A stretch of DNA of 64,000 nt from Pleurocapsa minor GSE-CHR-MK 17-07R. Lineage in GTDB: Bacteria; Chloroflexota; Anaerolineae; Aggregatilineales; Phototrophicaceae. Under the pieces are notes generated by a model. The model did no database searches and was not told where the DNA came from. It worked only from the letters and a program-made list of their open reading frames with translations. Shown in pieces: positions 34,142 through 43,742 of the stretch (position 1 is the first letter of the stretch; each line of letters begins with the position of its first letter). Location of the stretch: assembly GCA_019359125.1 (NCBI GenBank), contig JAHHHY010000001.1:682001-746000 (forward strand). Direction: 5' to 3'. The position numbers and the translations under genes were made by a program.

Positions 34142-35314
34142 ATGCGCAATAGACTCTCGCTCCCAAGCAGATTTCAGATTTCGTGGCTGGTGCTGGTGGC
34201 CTGCGTGACCGCGCTGGTCATCGCGACGTTTCCGCCGCCCCCGGTCGTCACGCTGACCGGCCCGCATGAGGTCATCACGCAGGTGCCGCAAATGTGCGTG
34301 CACACCCGCCTGATCGACGAAGTGGAAGAATGGAAAATCCAGCGCACGCTGGAGATGGTACGCCAGATGGGCAGCCCCACGATTGTCGAATTCTTCCCCT
34401 GGGCCTATGCCGAGCCCACCGAGGGCGAATACAACTGGGCCAGCTTTGACCGCATCGTACGACATGCCTCCGACCAGGGCATCACGGTCATCGCGCGGCT
34501 TGGGCTGGTGCCCGCGTGGGCACAGCCCGACGATGATACGCGCGTCACCATCAACACGCTCACTGCTGACCGCTTCCCCGATTTTGCCCGCTTTGCCGGG
34601 GCCTTTGCGGCACGCTATGCCGGCGTCATCGATCGCATCATCATCTGGAACGAGCCAAATCTCGCCTTTGAATGGGGCTACCGACAGGTCGACCCAGCAG
34701 CTTACGCCGACCTGCTGCGGGCCGTGTATCCGGCCATTCATGCAGCCAACCCGGGTGCGGAAGTGATCGCTGCGGGCCTGGCGCCTAATCTGGAGCCGCC
34801 CGAAAGCGCCGCCGCCATGAGCGACCTGCTGTATCTGGAACAGTTTTACGAGGCTGGCGCAGCAAACTATTTTGATGCGCTGTCGATGCATCCGTATGGC
34901 CTGCTGACCGGCCCGCTGGATGCCCCAGACGAAACCCTGCTGAATTTCCGGCGCGCAGAGCTTCAGCGCGACATCATGGTGCGCAACGGAGACGCGGACA
35001 AGCCGGTCTATGTGACCGAGATGGGCTGGAACGACAGTGACCGCTGGACATTTGGCGTCAGCCCAGCACAGCGCATCGCCTACACGCTGGGCGCGCTGGA
35101 ATATGCGACAGCAGAATGGCCCTGGGCGCAGGCGCTTTGTATCTGGGTGATGCGCTATCCCGCACCCACTTTCAGCTATCCTGATCATTTCACCCTGCTC
35201 GATACCGAGTTTCGGCCGCATCCACTCTATCTTGAGCTACGCGCCTTTGCCGCAGGCGAAAGCCATACCGACGCGCTGTGGCTGCCCGCCCCAGTCATGG
35301 AGGCCGGATCATGA
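34142..35314 (+). CDS. membrane-anchored glycoside hydrolase (clan GH-A, GH5/GH39-like)
   Basis: The 390-residue protein has an N-terminal signal/anchor helix (~12-31) and a TIM-barrel hydrolase. The acid/base Glu171 lies in IIIWNEPNLAFEWGY and the nucleophile Glu293 in VYVTEMGWND, both in the clan GH-A arrangement. ATG 34142 fits the homology and the signal peptide. Substrate unknown, but it heads a cluster of three glycosyltransferases, so trimming of a surface or storage glycan is plausible. The stop overlaps the solute-binding gene by 4 nt. Confidence 0.83.
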   Translation: MRNRLSLPSRFQISWLVLVACVTALVIATFPPPPVVTLTGPHEVITQVPQMCVHTRLIDEVEEWKIQRTLEMVRQMGSPTIVEFFPWAYAEPTEGEYNWASFDRIVRHASDQGITVIARLGLVPAWAQPDDDTRVTINTLTADRFPDFARFAGAFAARYAGVIDRIIIWNEPNLAFEWGYRQVDPAAYADLLRAVYPAIHAANPGAEVIAAGLAPNLEPPESAAAMSDLLYLEQFYEAGAANYFDALSMHPYGLLTGPLDAPDETLLNFRRAELQRDIMVRNGDADKPVYVTEMGWNDSDRWTFGVSPAQRIAYTLGALEYATAEWPWAQALCIWVMRYPAPTFSYPDHFTLLDTEFRPHPLYLELRAFAAGESHTDALWLPAPVMEAGS

Positions 35315-36072
35315 AGCGGCTGAGTGCGCTGATCGTGCTGCTGATGGCTATACTGGTCGTCATCGCCCTCGCGCTGCGTGAATCCAATCCCCCTGCCCCG
35401 GCGCTGGCAAACAACACGCTGCGTGTCGGCATCGATACCAGCTATGCGCCCTTCGGGATGCTGGCTGACGGTCAGGTCACGGGCGCAGACGCAGATATCG
35501 CGCGCGGGGTGGCGGCGCATTTGGGCGTCGGCATTCAGTTCGTGCCGCTGGGGTTCGACGGACTGTACGACGCGCTGCTCACTGACCAGGTCGATGTGCT
35601 GTTTTCCGCCATCATCGAGAATCCGGCACGCCGCGACCGCGTGAACTATTCGCAGGGCTACTTCAATGCTGGCCTGGTGCTGGTCAGCCCGGCGAGCCAG
35701 CCGATCATGCGCATGGACGGGCTGGCCGGCGCCCGGCTGAGCTTTGGCTATGGCACCTCGGCGCATACCGTGGCCGAACGCTGGCATCGCCCGCGCAGGG
35801 CGTTTGAGCTGCGTCCCTACGAGACGCAGGCCGTCGCGCTGGAGGCGGTGCGCGCTGGCGCGTCAGACGCTGCGCTGGTGGATAACATCGCTGCGCGCAC
35901 CTACCTGCGCGTAAATCCGGACTGGGAAGCGATCGTCAGCGATGTCACGGTGCTGCCCTATGTGGCCGCCACCCGTGCCGAACGCTCTGATGTCTCAGTG
36001 GCGATTGACCGTGCGCTGGACATGATGCTGTCTGACGGCAGCCTGGAGCGCATTCTCGACGCCTGGCTGTGA
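35311..36072 (+). CDS. family 3 extracellular solute-binding protein (orphan)
   Basis: The 253-residue protein has an N-terminal signal helix (~5-22) and the SBP_bac_3 fold (LRVGIDTSYAPFGMLADGQV, GADADIARGVAAHLG, DQVDVLFSAIIENPARRDRV). The family binds amino acids or similar polar solutes for ABC import, or serves as a sensor domain. No permease or ATPase gene is adjacent. ATG 35311 overlaps the stop of the hydrolase gene and has GGAGG upstream. The coupling to a glycosidase is unusual for this family. Confidence 0.85.
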   Translation: MKRLSALIVLLMAILVVIALALRESNPPAPALANNTLRVGIDTSYAPFGMLADGQVTGADADIARGVAAHLGVGIQFVPLGFDGLYDALLTDQVDVLFSAIIENPARRDRVNYSQGYFNAGLVLVSPASQPIMRMDGLAGARLSFGYGTSAHTVAERWHRPRRAFELRPYETQAVALEAVRAGASDAALVDNIAARTYLRVNPDWEAIVSDVTVLPYVAATRAERSDVSVAIDRALDMMLSDGSLERILDAWL

Positions 36073-36104
36073 AGCAGCAAGTGGAAAACCCGCCTCGCGG
36101 CGGC

Positions 36105-36110
36105 TATACT
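36105..36110 (+). promoter_or_regulatory. -10 box 6 nt before the GT4 start
   Basis: TATACT at 36105-36110 is followed by GAGGGA touching the ATG (36117). It could drive a leaderless mRNA for the glycosyltransferase genes, though read-through from upstream is also possible. Confidence 0.35.
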
Positions 36111-36116
36111 GAGGGA

Positions 36117-37226
36117 ATGGCACACATCGGCATCGACCACCGCCTGACGTATTATCGGACCGGTGGCATCAGCACCTATATCGCACGCCTCACGCACAGC
36201 CTCAGCCTGCTGGATGGCGCCTCTGCACATCGCTGGACGGCGCTGCACAGCCGTAAAGACGCGGGCTTCGTCGCGCCATCGGGCTTCCACGCTGCGCCGT
36301 TGTGGACGCCGTGCCATCATCGCATCGAGCGGCTGGCGCTCAGCGTCGAGCTGGCGCGTTTTCAGCTGGATGTACTGCACAGCCCGGACTTCATCCCGCC
36401 TTACCGGGGTGCGCGCCGCCACGTCATTACCGTGCACGACCTGACCTTCCTGCATTACCCGCAGTATCTGACCGCCGAAAGCCGCCGCTACTATAACGGC
36501 CAGATTGAAACGGCAGTGCGCCAGGCTGACCACATCCTGACCGACAGCGAGAGCAGCAAGCGCGATATGATCGCTATGCTGGGCGTACCCTCAGACAAAA
36601 TCACCGTGCACATGCTGGGGGTCGACCCGCTGTTCCGCCCGCCTTCGCCGGAAGAAATCGCCCGCGTCAGCGCGCAGGACAGCCTGCCTGAACGCTACTG
36701 GCTGGCGCTGGGCACCTTCGAGCCGCGCAAGAATATCATCGGCCTGCTGCATGCCTACAAGTCTATCCGTGACAAATATCCTGGTGCGCCGCCGCTGCTG
36801 CTGGCTGGCACACGCGGCTGGCTGTATGACGAAACGCTGGCCACAATCAGCGCATTGGGTCTGGATGCAAGCGTGCAAGTGCGCGAAAATGTAGCGCGCG
36901 AGCATCTTCCCGTGCTGTATGCCCGTTCGATTGCCATCGTGACGCCCAGTTTCTATGAGGGATTCGGGCTGCCCACGCTTGAAGGCATGGCCTGCGGCAC
37001 CGTACCCATTATCAGCAACCGGTCATCGCTGCCGGAAGTTGCCGGGGATGTGGGCTTGCAGGTGGAGCCTGAAGACAGCGAAGCCATTGCGGCGGCGATG
37101 CTGCGTGCCGAACAGGACAGCGCCTGGCGTGATGCCCAGAGTAAAGCCGGTATCACGCGGGCGGCGGGCTTCCGCTGGGAGAACACGGCGCGCATCGCGC
37201 TCTCAACGTACGAAAGAGTGTTATAA
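36117..37226 (+). CDS. glycosyltransferase family 4
   Basis: The 369-residue GT-B enzyme has MAHIGIDHRLTYYRTGGIST at the N-terminus, VHDLTFLHYPQYL, the second-domain start YWLALGTFEPRKNIIGLLHA, and the donor-binding EX7E region SFYEGFGLPTLEGMACG. It transfers a sugar, often mannose or rhamnose, from a nucleotide donor to a lipid-linked glycan. ATG 36117 is used because GT4 homology starts there; a GTG at 36069 overlaps the previous stop. It is 5 nt before the next glycosyltransferase. Confidence 0.9.
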   Translation: MAHIGIDHRLTYYRTGGISTYIARLTHSLSLLDGASAHRWTALHSRKDAGFVAPSGFHAAPLWTPCHHRIERLALSVELARFQLDVLHSPDFIPPYRGARRHVITVHDLTFLHYPQYLTAESRRYYNGQIETAVRQADHILTDSESSKRDMIAMLGVPSDKITVHMLGVDPLFRPPSPEEIARVSAQDSLPERYWLALGTFEPRKNIIGLLHAYKSIRDKYPGAPPLLLAGTRGWLYDETLATISALGLDASVQVRENVAREHLPVLYARSIAIVTPSFYEGFGLPTLEGMACGTVPIISNRSSLPEVAGDVGLQVEPEDSEAIAAAMLRAEQDSAWRDAQSKAGITRAAGFRWENTARIALSTYERVL

Positions 37227-37231
37227 GCGGC

Positions 37232-38464
37232 ATGCGTGTACTGTTTGTCACCCCCAATGTACCCTTTCCTCCACAGAGCGGCAGCGGACTGCGTGCATAC
37301 GGCCTGATTCGCGGGCTGAAGACGATGGCCTCATCCCTGAAAGATGTCACCATCGACCTGCTGGCCTTTCACGACAAGCCCGATATTCCCGAAGACTCGC
37401 CCCTGTATAGTCTGTGCGACCGGGTGGAAGTCATCCAGACACCGACGCGTTCGACATCTGAGCGCCTGAAAATGCTGCTGACCACGCGCAGGGCAGATAT
37501 GGCCTCGCGGCTGGACTCAGAGACCGCACGGGCTGCGCTGCGTCGGCTGACGGAAAAGAACCAATATCAGGCTGCCATCTATATCGGGCTGGAGTCGGCC
37601 ATCTACATGGATGAAATGCGTCGGCTTCAGCCGGCCTGCAAGCAGATTTACGACGCGGCCAATGTCGAGCATCTGCTGCAAAAACGCATCTCGCAGGTGG
37701 ACCGTGGTAAGGCAAAACGCATGCCCGCGGCCCTATACTCGTCGCTTCAGGTGGGACGCATTCTGCGTGCAGAGCAGGACCTGTGTGCGGCTGCCGACGC
37801 GGTCATTTCTGTCAGTGAGGAAGACGCCCGTCAGCTGCGCGCCTTCGACCGAAGCAAGCCGGTCACGGTGGTGCAAAACGGCATCTTCGTCAGCGATTAT
37901 GCTGATGCCTCTGACGCGGTACAGGTCGATCAGCATGCGCTGGTCTTTACCGGCAAGATGGACTATCGCCCTAACGTGGACGCTGTGACCTGGTTCACGC
38001 GCGACATTTTCCCGCAGATACTCGACAATGCGCCCGATGCCCGGCTGTATGTGGTCGGACAGAAGCCGCACGCCAGCCTGCTCGACCTCTCGGGCAGCGC
38101 GCACATCGAGCTGACCGGCTGGGTGCCCAGCGTGGTTCCCTTCCTGAAGAGCGCGTGCGTGTTTGTGACGCCGCTGCGCATGGGCTCCGGCACACGGCTG
38201 AAGCTCCTCGAAGCGATGGCCGCATCGTGCGCCATCGTCAGCACCCGTCTGGGGGCTGAGGGCCTGTCTGACGACGCGCTGAGTAGTATGATCCTGGTGG
38301 AGGATGCATCGGCGTTTGCGCAGGCCGTTTTGTCGCTGTTCAACGACGAAGCGCGGCGGCGTGATCTAGGCAATCGCGCCTATGACGTGGTCTCACGCCA
38401 GTACGACTGGTCGGTCATCATCCCTGAGCTGGAGCGCTGTCTTGCAGGACTTTCCCGTGGATAG
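37232..38464 (+). CDS. glycosyltransferase family 4 (second)
   Basis: The 410-residue GT-B protein starts VLFVTPNVPFPPQSGSGLRA. It has VVQNGIFVSDYADASDA, LVFTGKMDYRPNVDAVTWF and the donor motif FVTPLRMGSGTRLKLLEAMA. It resembles the GT4 subgroup found in exopolysaccharide clusters. Its end overlaps the next gene by 8 nt, in a three-gene glycosyltransferase operon. Confidence 0.9.
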   Translation: MRVLFVTPNVPFPPQSGSGLRAYGLIRGLKTMASSLKDVTIDLLAFHDKPDIPEDSPLYSLCDRVEVIQTPTRSTSERLKMLLTTRRADMASRLDSETARAALRRLTEKNQYQAAIYIGLESAIYMDEMRRLQPACKQIYDAANVEHLLQKRISQVDRGKAKRMPAALYSSLQVGRILRAEQDLCAAADAVISVSEEDARQLRAFDRSKPVTVVQNGIFVSDYADASDAVQVDQHALVFTGKMDYRPNVDAVTWFTRDIFPQILDNAPDARLYVVGQKPHASLLDLSGSAHIELTGWVPSVVPFLKSACVFVTPLRMGSGTRLKLLEAMAASCAIVSTRLGAEGLSDDALSSMILVEDASAFAQAVLSLFNDEARRRDLGNRAYDVVSRQYDWSVIIPELERCLAGLSRG

Positions 38465-39671
38465 GGCCGCGCTGTCGGCGCGCAATCAGTCCATGGCAGA
38501 TGCCTTCCACAGGCTGTCTGTCAAGCACCGCATACGCGAACAACTGATGCATGCCGCGGCGCAGGTCCCCGTGCCTCATGCCCGCCCGACGCGTGAGCGT
38601 ATCCTCGTGAAGCGCCCCGATCACCTGGGCGATGTGCTGCTGATTACCCCGGCCCTTGCAGTGCTCAGAGCGCGCTATCCAGACGCGATTATCGATGTGC
38701 TTGTAGGCCCGTGGGCAGCCGACGTACTCGCGCACAATCAGGACATCGACCATGTGCTGACGCTGCCGTTTCCGGGCTTTTCGCGTGGCGGGGCCGGCAA
38801 AGTCTATGACCCGTATGTGCTGGCCGTGAACGCCGCGCGACGGCTGCGCCGCGTCGGCTATTCACGCGCCTTTATCCTGCGGCCGGATCACTGGTGGGGC
38901 GCGGCCGTTGCCAAATGGGCGGGCATTCCCGTTCGTGTCGGCTATGCGCACGCCCAGACAGCCCCGTTTCTGACGCATGCCGCGCCGCTGCACGACATCC
39001 ATGCGGCCGCCCAGAATGTCTGGCTGGCGGGCGAAGACTTCTCACAATTGCGCCCCGCCAGGCCAGAAAGCGCGCCACTACGCCTGACGGTGACACAGGA
39101 TGCTGCCGATTGGGTGAACGGTTACCTGGGTGAGTTCGGCATCGGCGCTTCCAGACCGATCATTGTGATTCATCCTGGATCAGGCGCGGCGGTCAAGCTG
39201 TGGAATGATGCGGACTGGGCGACGACAGCCGGAATCCTTGCCGAAGAAATCGACGCCTGCATCGTCCTGACAGGGTCAGACAGCGAATCCCCGCTCACGC
39301 ACCGTATCATCAGCACGCTCAGCGAGCGCAAAGGCGTGCAGTGGCTGGATATGACCGGCGAAACCACGCTGGACACGCTGGCCGCCCTGTATCAGCGCGC
39401 CCGGCTGGTCATGGGCCCTGACAGCGGCCCGCTGCACGTAGCCGCCGCAGTCGGCACGCCCAGCGTCGTCCTGTATGGCCCCGCCTCCATGATTGAGTTC
39501 GGGCCGTGGGGGCCGGGCAGCCGGCACATCGGCCTGCGCAGCACGATGATGGCCTGCATCCCCTGCCGCGTGCTGAACTGGGAAGGCGATAATCTGTCCA
39601 ATCATCCATGTGTACGTGACATTCATGTGTCAGCGGTGCTGGATGCTGCCCGCCGGGCGCTGCGTGCCTGA
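38457..39671 (+). CDS. glycosyltransferase family 9 (heptosyltransferase-like)
   Basis: I chose GTG 38457 because AGGA lies 7 nt upstream; ATG 38493 is the alternative. The 404-residue protein has ILVKRPDHLGDVLLITPALA at the nucleotide/acceptor side, IVIHPGSGAAVKLWNDADWA and MGPDSGPLHVAAAVGTPSVV, all typical of GT9. Heptosyltransferases of this type also occur in organisms without LPS, where they act on S-layer or exopolysaccharide glycans. A CIPCRVLNWEGDNLSNHPC segment gives three late cysteines. Confidence 0.9.
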   Translation: MDRAALSARNQSMADAFHRLSVKHRIREQLMHAAAQVPVPHARPTRERILVKRPDHLGDVLLITPALAVLRARYPDAIIDVLVGPWAADVLAHNQDIDHVLTLPFPGFSRGGAGKVYDPYVLAVNAARRLRRVGYSRAFILRPDHWWGAAVAKWAGIPVRVGYAHAQTAPFLTHAAPLHDIHAAAQNVWLAGEDFSQLRPARPESAPLRLTVTQDAADWVNGYLGEFGIGASRPIIVIHPGSGAAVKLWNDADWATTAGILAEEIDACIVLTGSDSESPLTHRIISTLSERKGVQWLDMTGETTLDTLAALYQRARLVMGPDSGPLHVAAAVGTPSVVLYGPASMIEFGPWGPGSRHIGLRSTMMACIPCRVLNWEGDNLSNHPCVRDIHVSAVLDAARRALRA

Positions 39672-39704
39672 CCAGCATTGGGACTCTTCGCACAAGCGTA
39701 TTCA

Positions 39705-39734
39705 TTGATTGAACTCAGCCATAAGGCATACAAT
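39705..39734 (+). promoter_or_regulatory. sigma70-like promoter of the TPR-histidine kinase gene
   Basis: TTGATT (39705-39710), an 18-bp spacer and TACAAT (39729-39734) form the promoter. Initiation near 39741 favours GTG 39769 (AGGAG at 39757-39761) over the ATG at 39739. Confidence 0.6.
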
Positions 39735-39768
39735 ACGCATGTGGAGTCGATCGTTCAGGAGTCCCCCT

Positions 39769-41496
39769 GTGCCGCAGCCCGAACTATCCGAACTGGCCAC
39801 CAAGACCGATGCCTTGCTGGCAGAGGCACTATCCCTCAAATTTGACGATCCCAATCGTCTGCTGGCGGTGGCAGAAGAAGCCGCCCAGCTGGCCCAGCAA
39901 CTGGGCGATTTCAGGCGTTTTGCGCGTGCGCTGGTGCATCAGGCCTGGGCACACAGCTTTCTCAACAAGTTTGAGGTATCGCTGAGCTGTGCGCTGGAAG
40001 CCCTCAGCCTGTCGCATGACTTTCAGTTGAAAGAGGTGGAAGCGCTGGCTGTCGGCATGATCGCCATCGACTTCCTGAAATGCGGACTACTGCATGAAGC
40101 CAGCCTGCTGTTTGAACACCAGATCAGGCTGGGTGAGCAGTTAGGCAGCGCACCCATCATCTGCATGGCCTACAACGATCTCTCCGTTGTTAAGATGGAA
40201 CAGAATGATTTCGTTACGGCCACCTACCTGCTGAGGCAGTCGCTGGCGCATGCACCGGAAAATGGCACCGGAACGCTGGAAGGTCTGATCGCACATCTGA
40301 ATCTGGCCTGGGGCTGCGTCAAGACCGGACAGTACGAGGAAGGGATCAGGCATGCCCAGATCGTGCTGGAGCGCATGCATAACTATCCCAGATACCAGTC
40401 CGACGCGCATCTGTGGGTCGCCACAGCGCATCTGGCGCAGGGAGACCTGGAGCAGGCCAGTGAGCGTATCGCTACAGCACGGGCAGTCGTCGAAAATGCG
40501 CAACCGCCCGTCTATAACGTCAATGTCGAGTCGCTTACAGCGCAGCTCCATATGGCCCGGGGCCAGTATGAAGAGGCGGCAAACGTGTGGGAACGTGTCC
40601 TGAAAACGGCTACCGATCAGGCCGAGGTCTTCGCGGCTATTACAGCCCTGAACGACCTGAAAACCGTTTACGAATTGAGTGGGGATACGGAAGGCCTGAT
40701 ACGGACCTACAAGCGACTGGCCGAAGACATCCCGGCCCAGCAGAAGCACACCAATGACCTGCGCTTCTCCGTGCTGCGCACGGTATTTTCACGCGAAAAA
40801 GAGGCCATGGAAGCGCAGCTTGATCTGGGCAAGCAGAAAAGCACGATCCTGAGGCGGCTGTCCCATGAATTCAGGACACCACTGGCAATCATCGAATCAT
40901 CATCGAATATGCTCTCGACCTACCTGGATCGCATGTCCCTGCAGCAGCGCCAGGAACACCTGAAAAACATCAATCAGCAGGTCGGCTGGATGACCGTCAT
41001 GCTCGATGACATCCTCAATATGCTGAGCTGGGACGACGCCACCGTCTATCAGAAATCCACATTTTCGATCGATGAGCTCGTGGCCGGGGCGCTGGAGCAT
41101 CTGGCCCGTTACCGCATCTCAGGTGATCGGCTGAGAGTGACCCAGGGGGATGGCGCGCACCGTATCACGGCTCCACGGACGGCCCTGCAAATCATCGTGG
41201 TACATCTGCTGTCTAACGGCATCAAGTTTTCGAGGGACGAGGTGAGGCTCGATGTCTCGTGGATGGCAGAGCAATTGACAATCAGCGTGGTCGATCACGG
41301 GATTGGCATCCCAGACAAAGAACACCAGGAGGTCTTTCTGCCGCTGGTGCGGGCCAGCAATCTGGATGAAATCAACGGGATCGGGGCGGGATTGGCAATC
41401 GTGTCCAGGCTGGTCAGAAACATGCATGGCCATATTCGCATGGACAGTGAACTAGGAAAGGGAACCAGCGTCCAGATACAAATTCCGCTGTACTGA
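39769..41496 (+). CDS. soluble TPR-domain sensor histidine kinase
   Basis: The 575-residue protein has an N-terminal array of TPR-like helices (~1-330: LGDFRRFARALVHQAWAHSF, YLLRQSLAHAP, LEGLIAHLNLAWGCVKTGQY). A dimerisation/phosphoacceptor domain has His366 in RLSHEFRTPLAIIE, and the HATPase has LLSNGIKFSRDEV, VVDHGIGIPDKEH and NGIGAGLAIVSRLV. No membrane helix is present, so the signal is cytoplasmic and probably protein-borne. GTG 39769 has a good SD (AGGAG). No response regulator is adjacent. It is convergent with rqcH, 11 nt apart. Confidence 0.88.
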   Translation: MPQPELSELATKTDALLAEALSLKFDDPNRLLAVAEEAAQLAQQLGDFRRFARALVHQAWAHSFLNKFEVSLSCALEALSLSHDFQLKEVEALAVGMIAIDFLKCGLLHEASLLFEHQIRLGEQLGSAPIICMAYNDLSVVKMEQNDFVTATYLLRQSLAHAPENGTGTLEGLIAHLNLAWGCVKTGQYEEGIRHAQIVLERMHNYPRYQSDAHLWVATAHLAQGDLEQASERIATARAVVENAQPPVYNVNVESLTAQLHMARGQYEEAANVWERVLKTATDQAEVFAAITALNDLKTVYELSGDTEGLIRTYKRLAEDIPAQQKHTNDLRFSVLRTVFSREKEAMEAQLDLGKQKSTILRRLSHEFRTPLAIIESSSNMLSTYLDRMSLQQRQEHLKNINQQVGWMTVMLDDILNMLSWDDATVYQKSTFSIDELVAGALEHLARYRISGDRLRVTQGDGAHRITAPRTALQIIVVHLLSNGIKFSRDEVRLDVSWMAEQLTISVVDHGIGIPDKEHQEVFLPLVRASNLDEINGIGAGLAIVSRLVRNMHGHIRMDSELGKGTSVQIQIPLY

Positions 41497-41507
41497 CATA
41501 CGCGCTG

Positions 41508-43214
41508 CTACCCTTTGGGGACGGGCGCAGGCTCCACATTCAGTGTGCGCTCGTTGCGATAAGTCACCATTCCGGGTCCGGCCCCGCGCATCTTGCGCAC
41601 ATGCCTGCGCTCGGTCACATCCACTTCAGCCCGTGATTCGCCCTGCAATCCGCTGTAATACGCGGCAAAACCAGCCGCCTGCACGATGACTTCGTCCGGT
41701 ACTCTGCGCCCGTCGAACTTAATGATTACGTGCGCACCGGGGACGCCGCGGGCATGCAGCCACAGATCGGCGGCCGTGCCCTTTTCAAACGTCACCTGTT
41801 CGTTCTGGCGGCTGTTGCGGCCGATGTAAATCAAAAACTCATCGTCCGTCACATGCTTGAGCGGGCCGGTCTTGCCGCCGCCCATTTTCTGGACATGCTT
41901 GCCCTTCCACTGGCCAGACGCCTGCAATGCCTGCTGCACCTCGTCAATTTCGGGCCAGTTGGTCGCCAGCACCAGGTCCATTTCCAACTGCTGCAAAGTG
42001 GCAATCTCAGCACGCGTTTCGGCCAGCAGCGTCGGCACGTCATCCAGCGCACGCTTGGCCTTGTTATAGCGTTCAAAATAGCGCTGGGCATTCTCCAGCG
42101 GCGTCAGCTCTGCATCCAGCGGAATGACCAGCTCCGGCCCATCCACGTCATAGGCTGTGCGCAGTTCGGTCTGTCCCTTCAGCCCATACTGATAGGCGAG
42201 GATCAGCTCGCCGCTCTGGCGCAGGACTTCGCGTTCGCTGTCATCTTTCAACGCCGATTCCAGCGATGCTTCCTTCCCACGCAGTCGCGCCAGCGCATCG
42301 ACGATAGCTGCGTGCACCGGCTCTTTGGCAGCGTTGTACGAATCGATGCCCGTAGGCGCGGTGTAGTAGGCAGACATCGCCGCGCTGATGCCCGACGTCC
42401 GTTCCCAGCCAGCCACGCTCGTCAGCGGATACACGCTGAACGCACGCGGAATCCCGGCCTCGCGGGCCATGCCCGCGTCCCAGGTACGCGCCCGGAAGTT
42501 CGTCATCTGCGCAGACAGTACGTCAAACAGGTGCGTGGGATTGGTCTGCTCCGCTTTTGTATTGGTGTCCCCAGTGGCACGATGCACGACTTCTTTCGCC
42601 AGCAGCGGACTGAACCCAAGCAGCGAGGCCGTCAGCGCCTGCTGGGCTTTCTGGCCATTGACGGCAGCGGTCGCCAGCATCGCGACCAACGCATCTTCTG
42701 TCAGGTCATACGGCGATATTTTGGTCGTCTGCGGCGGGGGGAGCTTATACGGCTGATTCGGCAGCGCCACACGATAACGGTTCACGGCTGGCGTGACCCG
42801 GCGCATGCAGTCCTGCACCGTCTCGCCCTGAAGCAGCAGCACATTGGCGCGGCGCTCCATCGGCTCGACGACAATCTGCACCGGGCCTTCGGGACCCTCA
42901 ATATCCAGCATGAGGATGCGTTCCCACGGCGGCTGGCTGACATGCGCGATGATGCCGCCCTCCACCATGCGCCGGAACAACAGGCCCAATTGGGTCGGCT
43001 TTGGCAAGCCGCGGCGCAGCTTTTCCGGCACCAGATGTACGCGCGGCACCTGATTATTCGCGCTCATCAGCAGATAGTGGCGCTTGCGTCCGGCGTAAAT
43101 TTCCATGCCGATGGCGTCTTCTTCCACATCCACCGAGTCCTGGATGCGCCCACCCACGATGGTATCCATCAGTTCATCGACAAGCGCGGAGATGGTAAAG
43201 GCATCCAGATACAT
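41508..43214 (-). CDS. rqcH: RqcH / NFACT-family ribosome quality control factor
   Basis: The 568-residue protein has NFACT-N (MYLDAFTISALVDELMDTIV, GRIQDSVDVEEDAIGMEIYA), a HhH-like middle, coiled coils and NFACT-R (FLIYIGRNSRQNEQVTFEKG, DLWLHARGVPGAHVIIKFDG). RqcH binds stalled 50S-nascent chain complexes and recruits tRNA-Ala to add alanine tails that mark peptides for degradation. It was formerly annotated as fibronectin-binding protein. It lies 33 nt downstream of the cytochrome c gene on the same strand. Confidence 0.94.
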   Translation of the reverse strand: MYLDAFTISALVDELMDTIVGGRIQDSVDVEEDAIGMEIYAGRKRHYLLMSANNQVPRVHLVPEKLRRGLPKPTQLGLLFRRMVEGGIIAHVSQPPWERILMLDIEGPEGPVQIVVEPMERRANVLLLQGETVQDCMRRVTPAVNRYRVALPNQPYKLPPPQTTKISPYDLTEDALVAMLATAAVNGQKAQQALTASLLGFSPLLAKEVVHRATGDTNTKAEQTNPTHLFDVLSAQMTNFRARTWDAGMAREAGIPRAFSVYPLTSVAGWERTSGISAAMSAYYTAPTGIDSYNAAKEPVHAAIVDALARLRGKEASLESALKDDSEREVLRQSGELILAYQYGLKGQTELRTAYDVDGPELVIPLDAELTPLENAQRYFERYNKAKRALDDVPTLLAETRAEIATLQQLEMDLVLATNWPEIDEVQQALQASGQWKGKHVQKMGGGKTGPLKHVTDDEFLIYIGRNSRQNEQVTFEKGTAADLWLHARGVPGAHVIIKFDGRRVPDEVIVQAAGFAAYYSGLQGESRAEVDVTERRHVRKMRGAGPGMVTYRNERTLNVEPAPVPKG

Positions 43215-43247
43215 TACGCCCTCCCGTCAGCAGCTGGCAAATGCCGG

Positions 43248-43709
43248 TTAACGCGCATCAGGTTGCAGCAGGTAAGCGATGACGTCGCCCATTTCCTGAT
43301 CGGTCATGCGCGTGCCGTAATTCTGCGGCATGGCATTGACATAGCCTTCGACGAGAAATGCGCCCGGCTGCGCGATTGACTGGTAGATATAGGCGGCCGC
43401 ACTGAGCTGCAAATCGCGCTCGGCGGATCGTGCAGCGATGCCCTCAAACGCCGGGGCAATCCCGTTTGCAGCGCCTTCGCGATGGCAGGACGTGCAGGCG
43501 TAGGTCACCACCAGGGCCGCACCGCGCTCTGGATCCGCATCGACCAGCAGCGCATCGGCGCGGTCTTTCAGCTCAGCGACGCTGAGCGTCTCCACGCCAT
43601 TGGCAGTCTGGCTGCCGAGGGCGAAAACCGCCATAAACGCGACAGTCACGACGACAAACAATACCAGCGCCACGACAACCGGGGCGCCAGTAAGTGGATT
43701 CTTCTTCAC
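43248..43709 (-). CDS. membrane-anchored monoheme cytochrome c
   Basis: The 153-residue protein has an N-terminal membrane helix (~9-33) and a class I cytochrome c domain. The heme site CTSCH is at residues 72-76 and the axial Met127 lies in NAMPQNYG. The domain resembles the small cytochrome c modules of cytochrome oxidase or alternative complex III systems. It is placed after ctaB in the heme A gene run, which suggests an electron donor to a heme-copper oxidase whose subunits are outside the window. Confidence 0.9.
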   Translation of the reverse strand: MKKNPLTGAPVVVALVLFVVVTVAFMAVFALGSQTANGVETLSVAELKDRADALLVDADPERGAALVVTYACTSCHREGAANGIAPAFEGIAARSAERDLQLSAAAYIYQSIAQPGAFLVEGYVNAMPQNYGTRMTDQEMGDVIAYLLQPDAR

Positions 43710-43742
43710 GGGGTGTAATCCTGTCTGGGATGCGTCTGGCGG

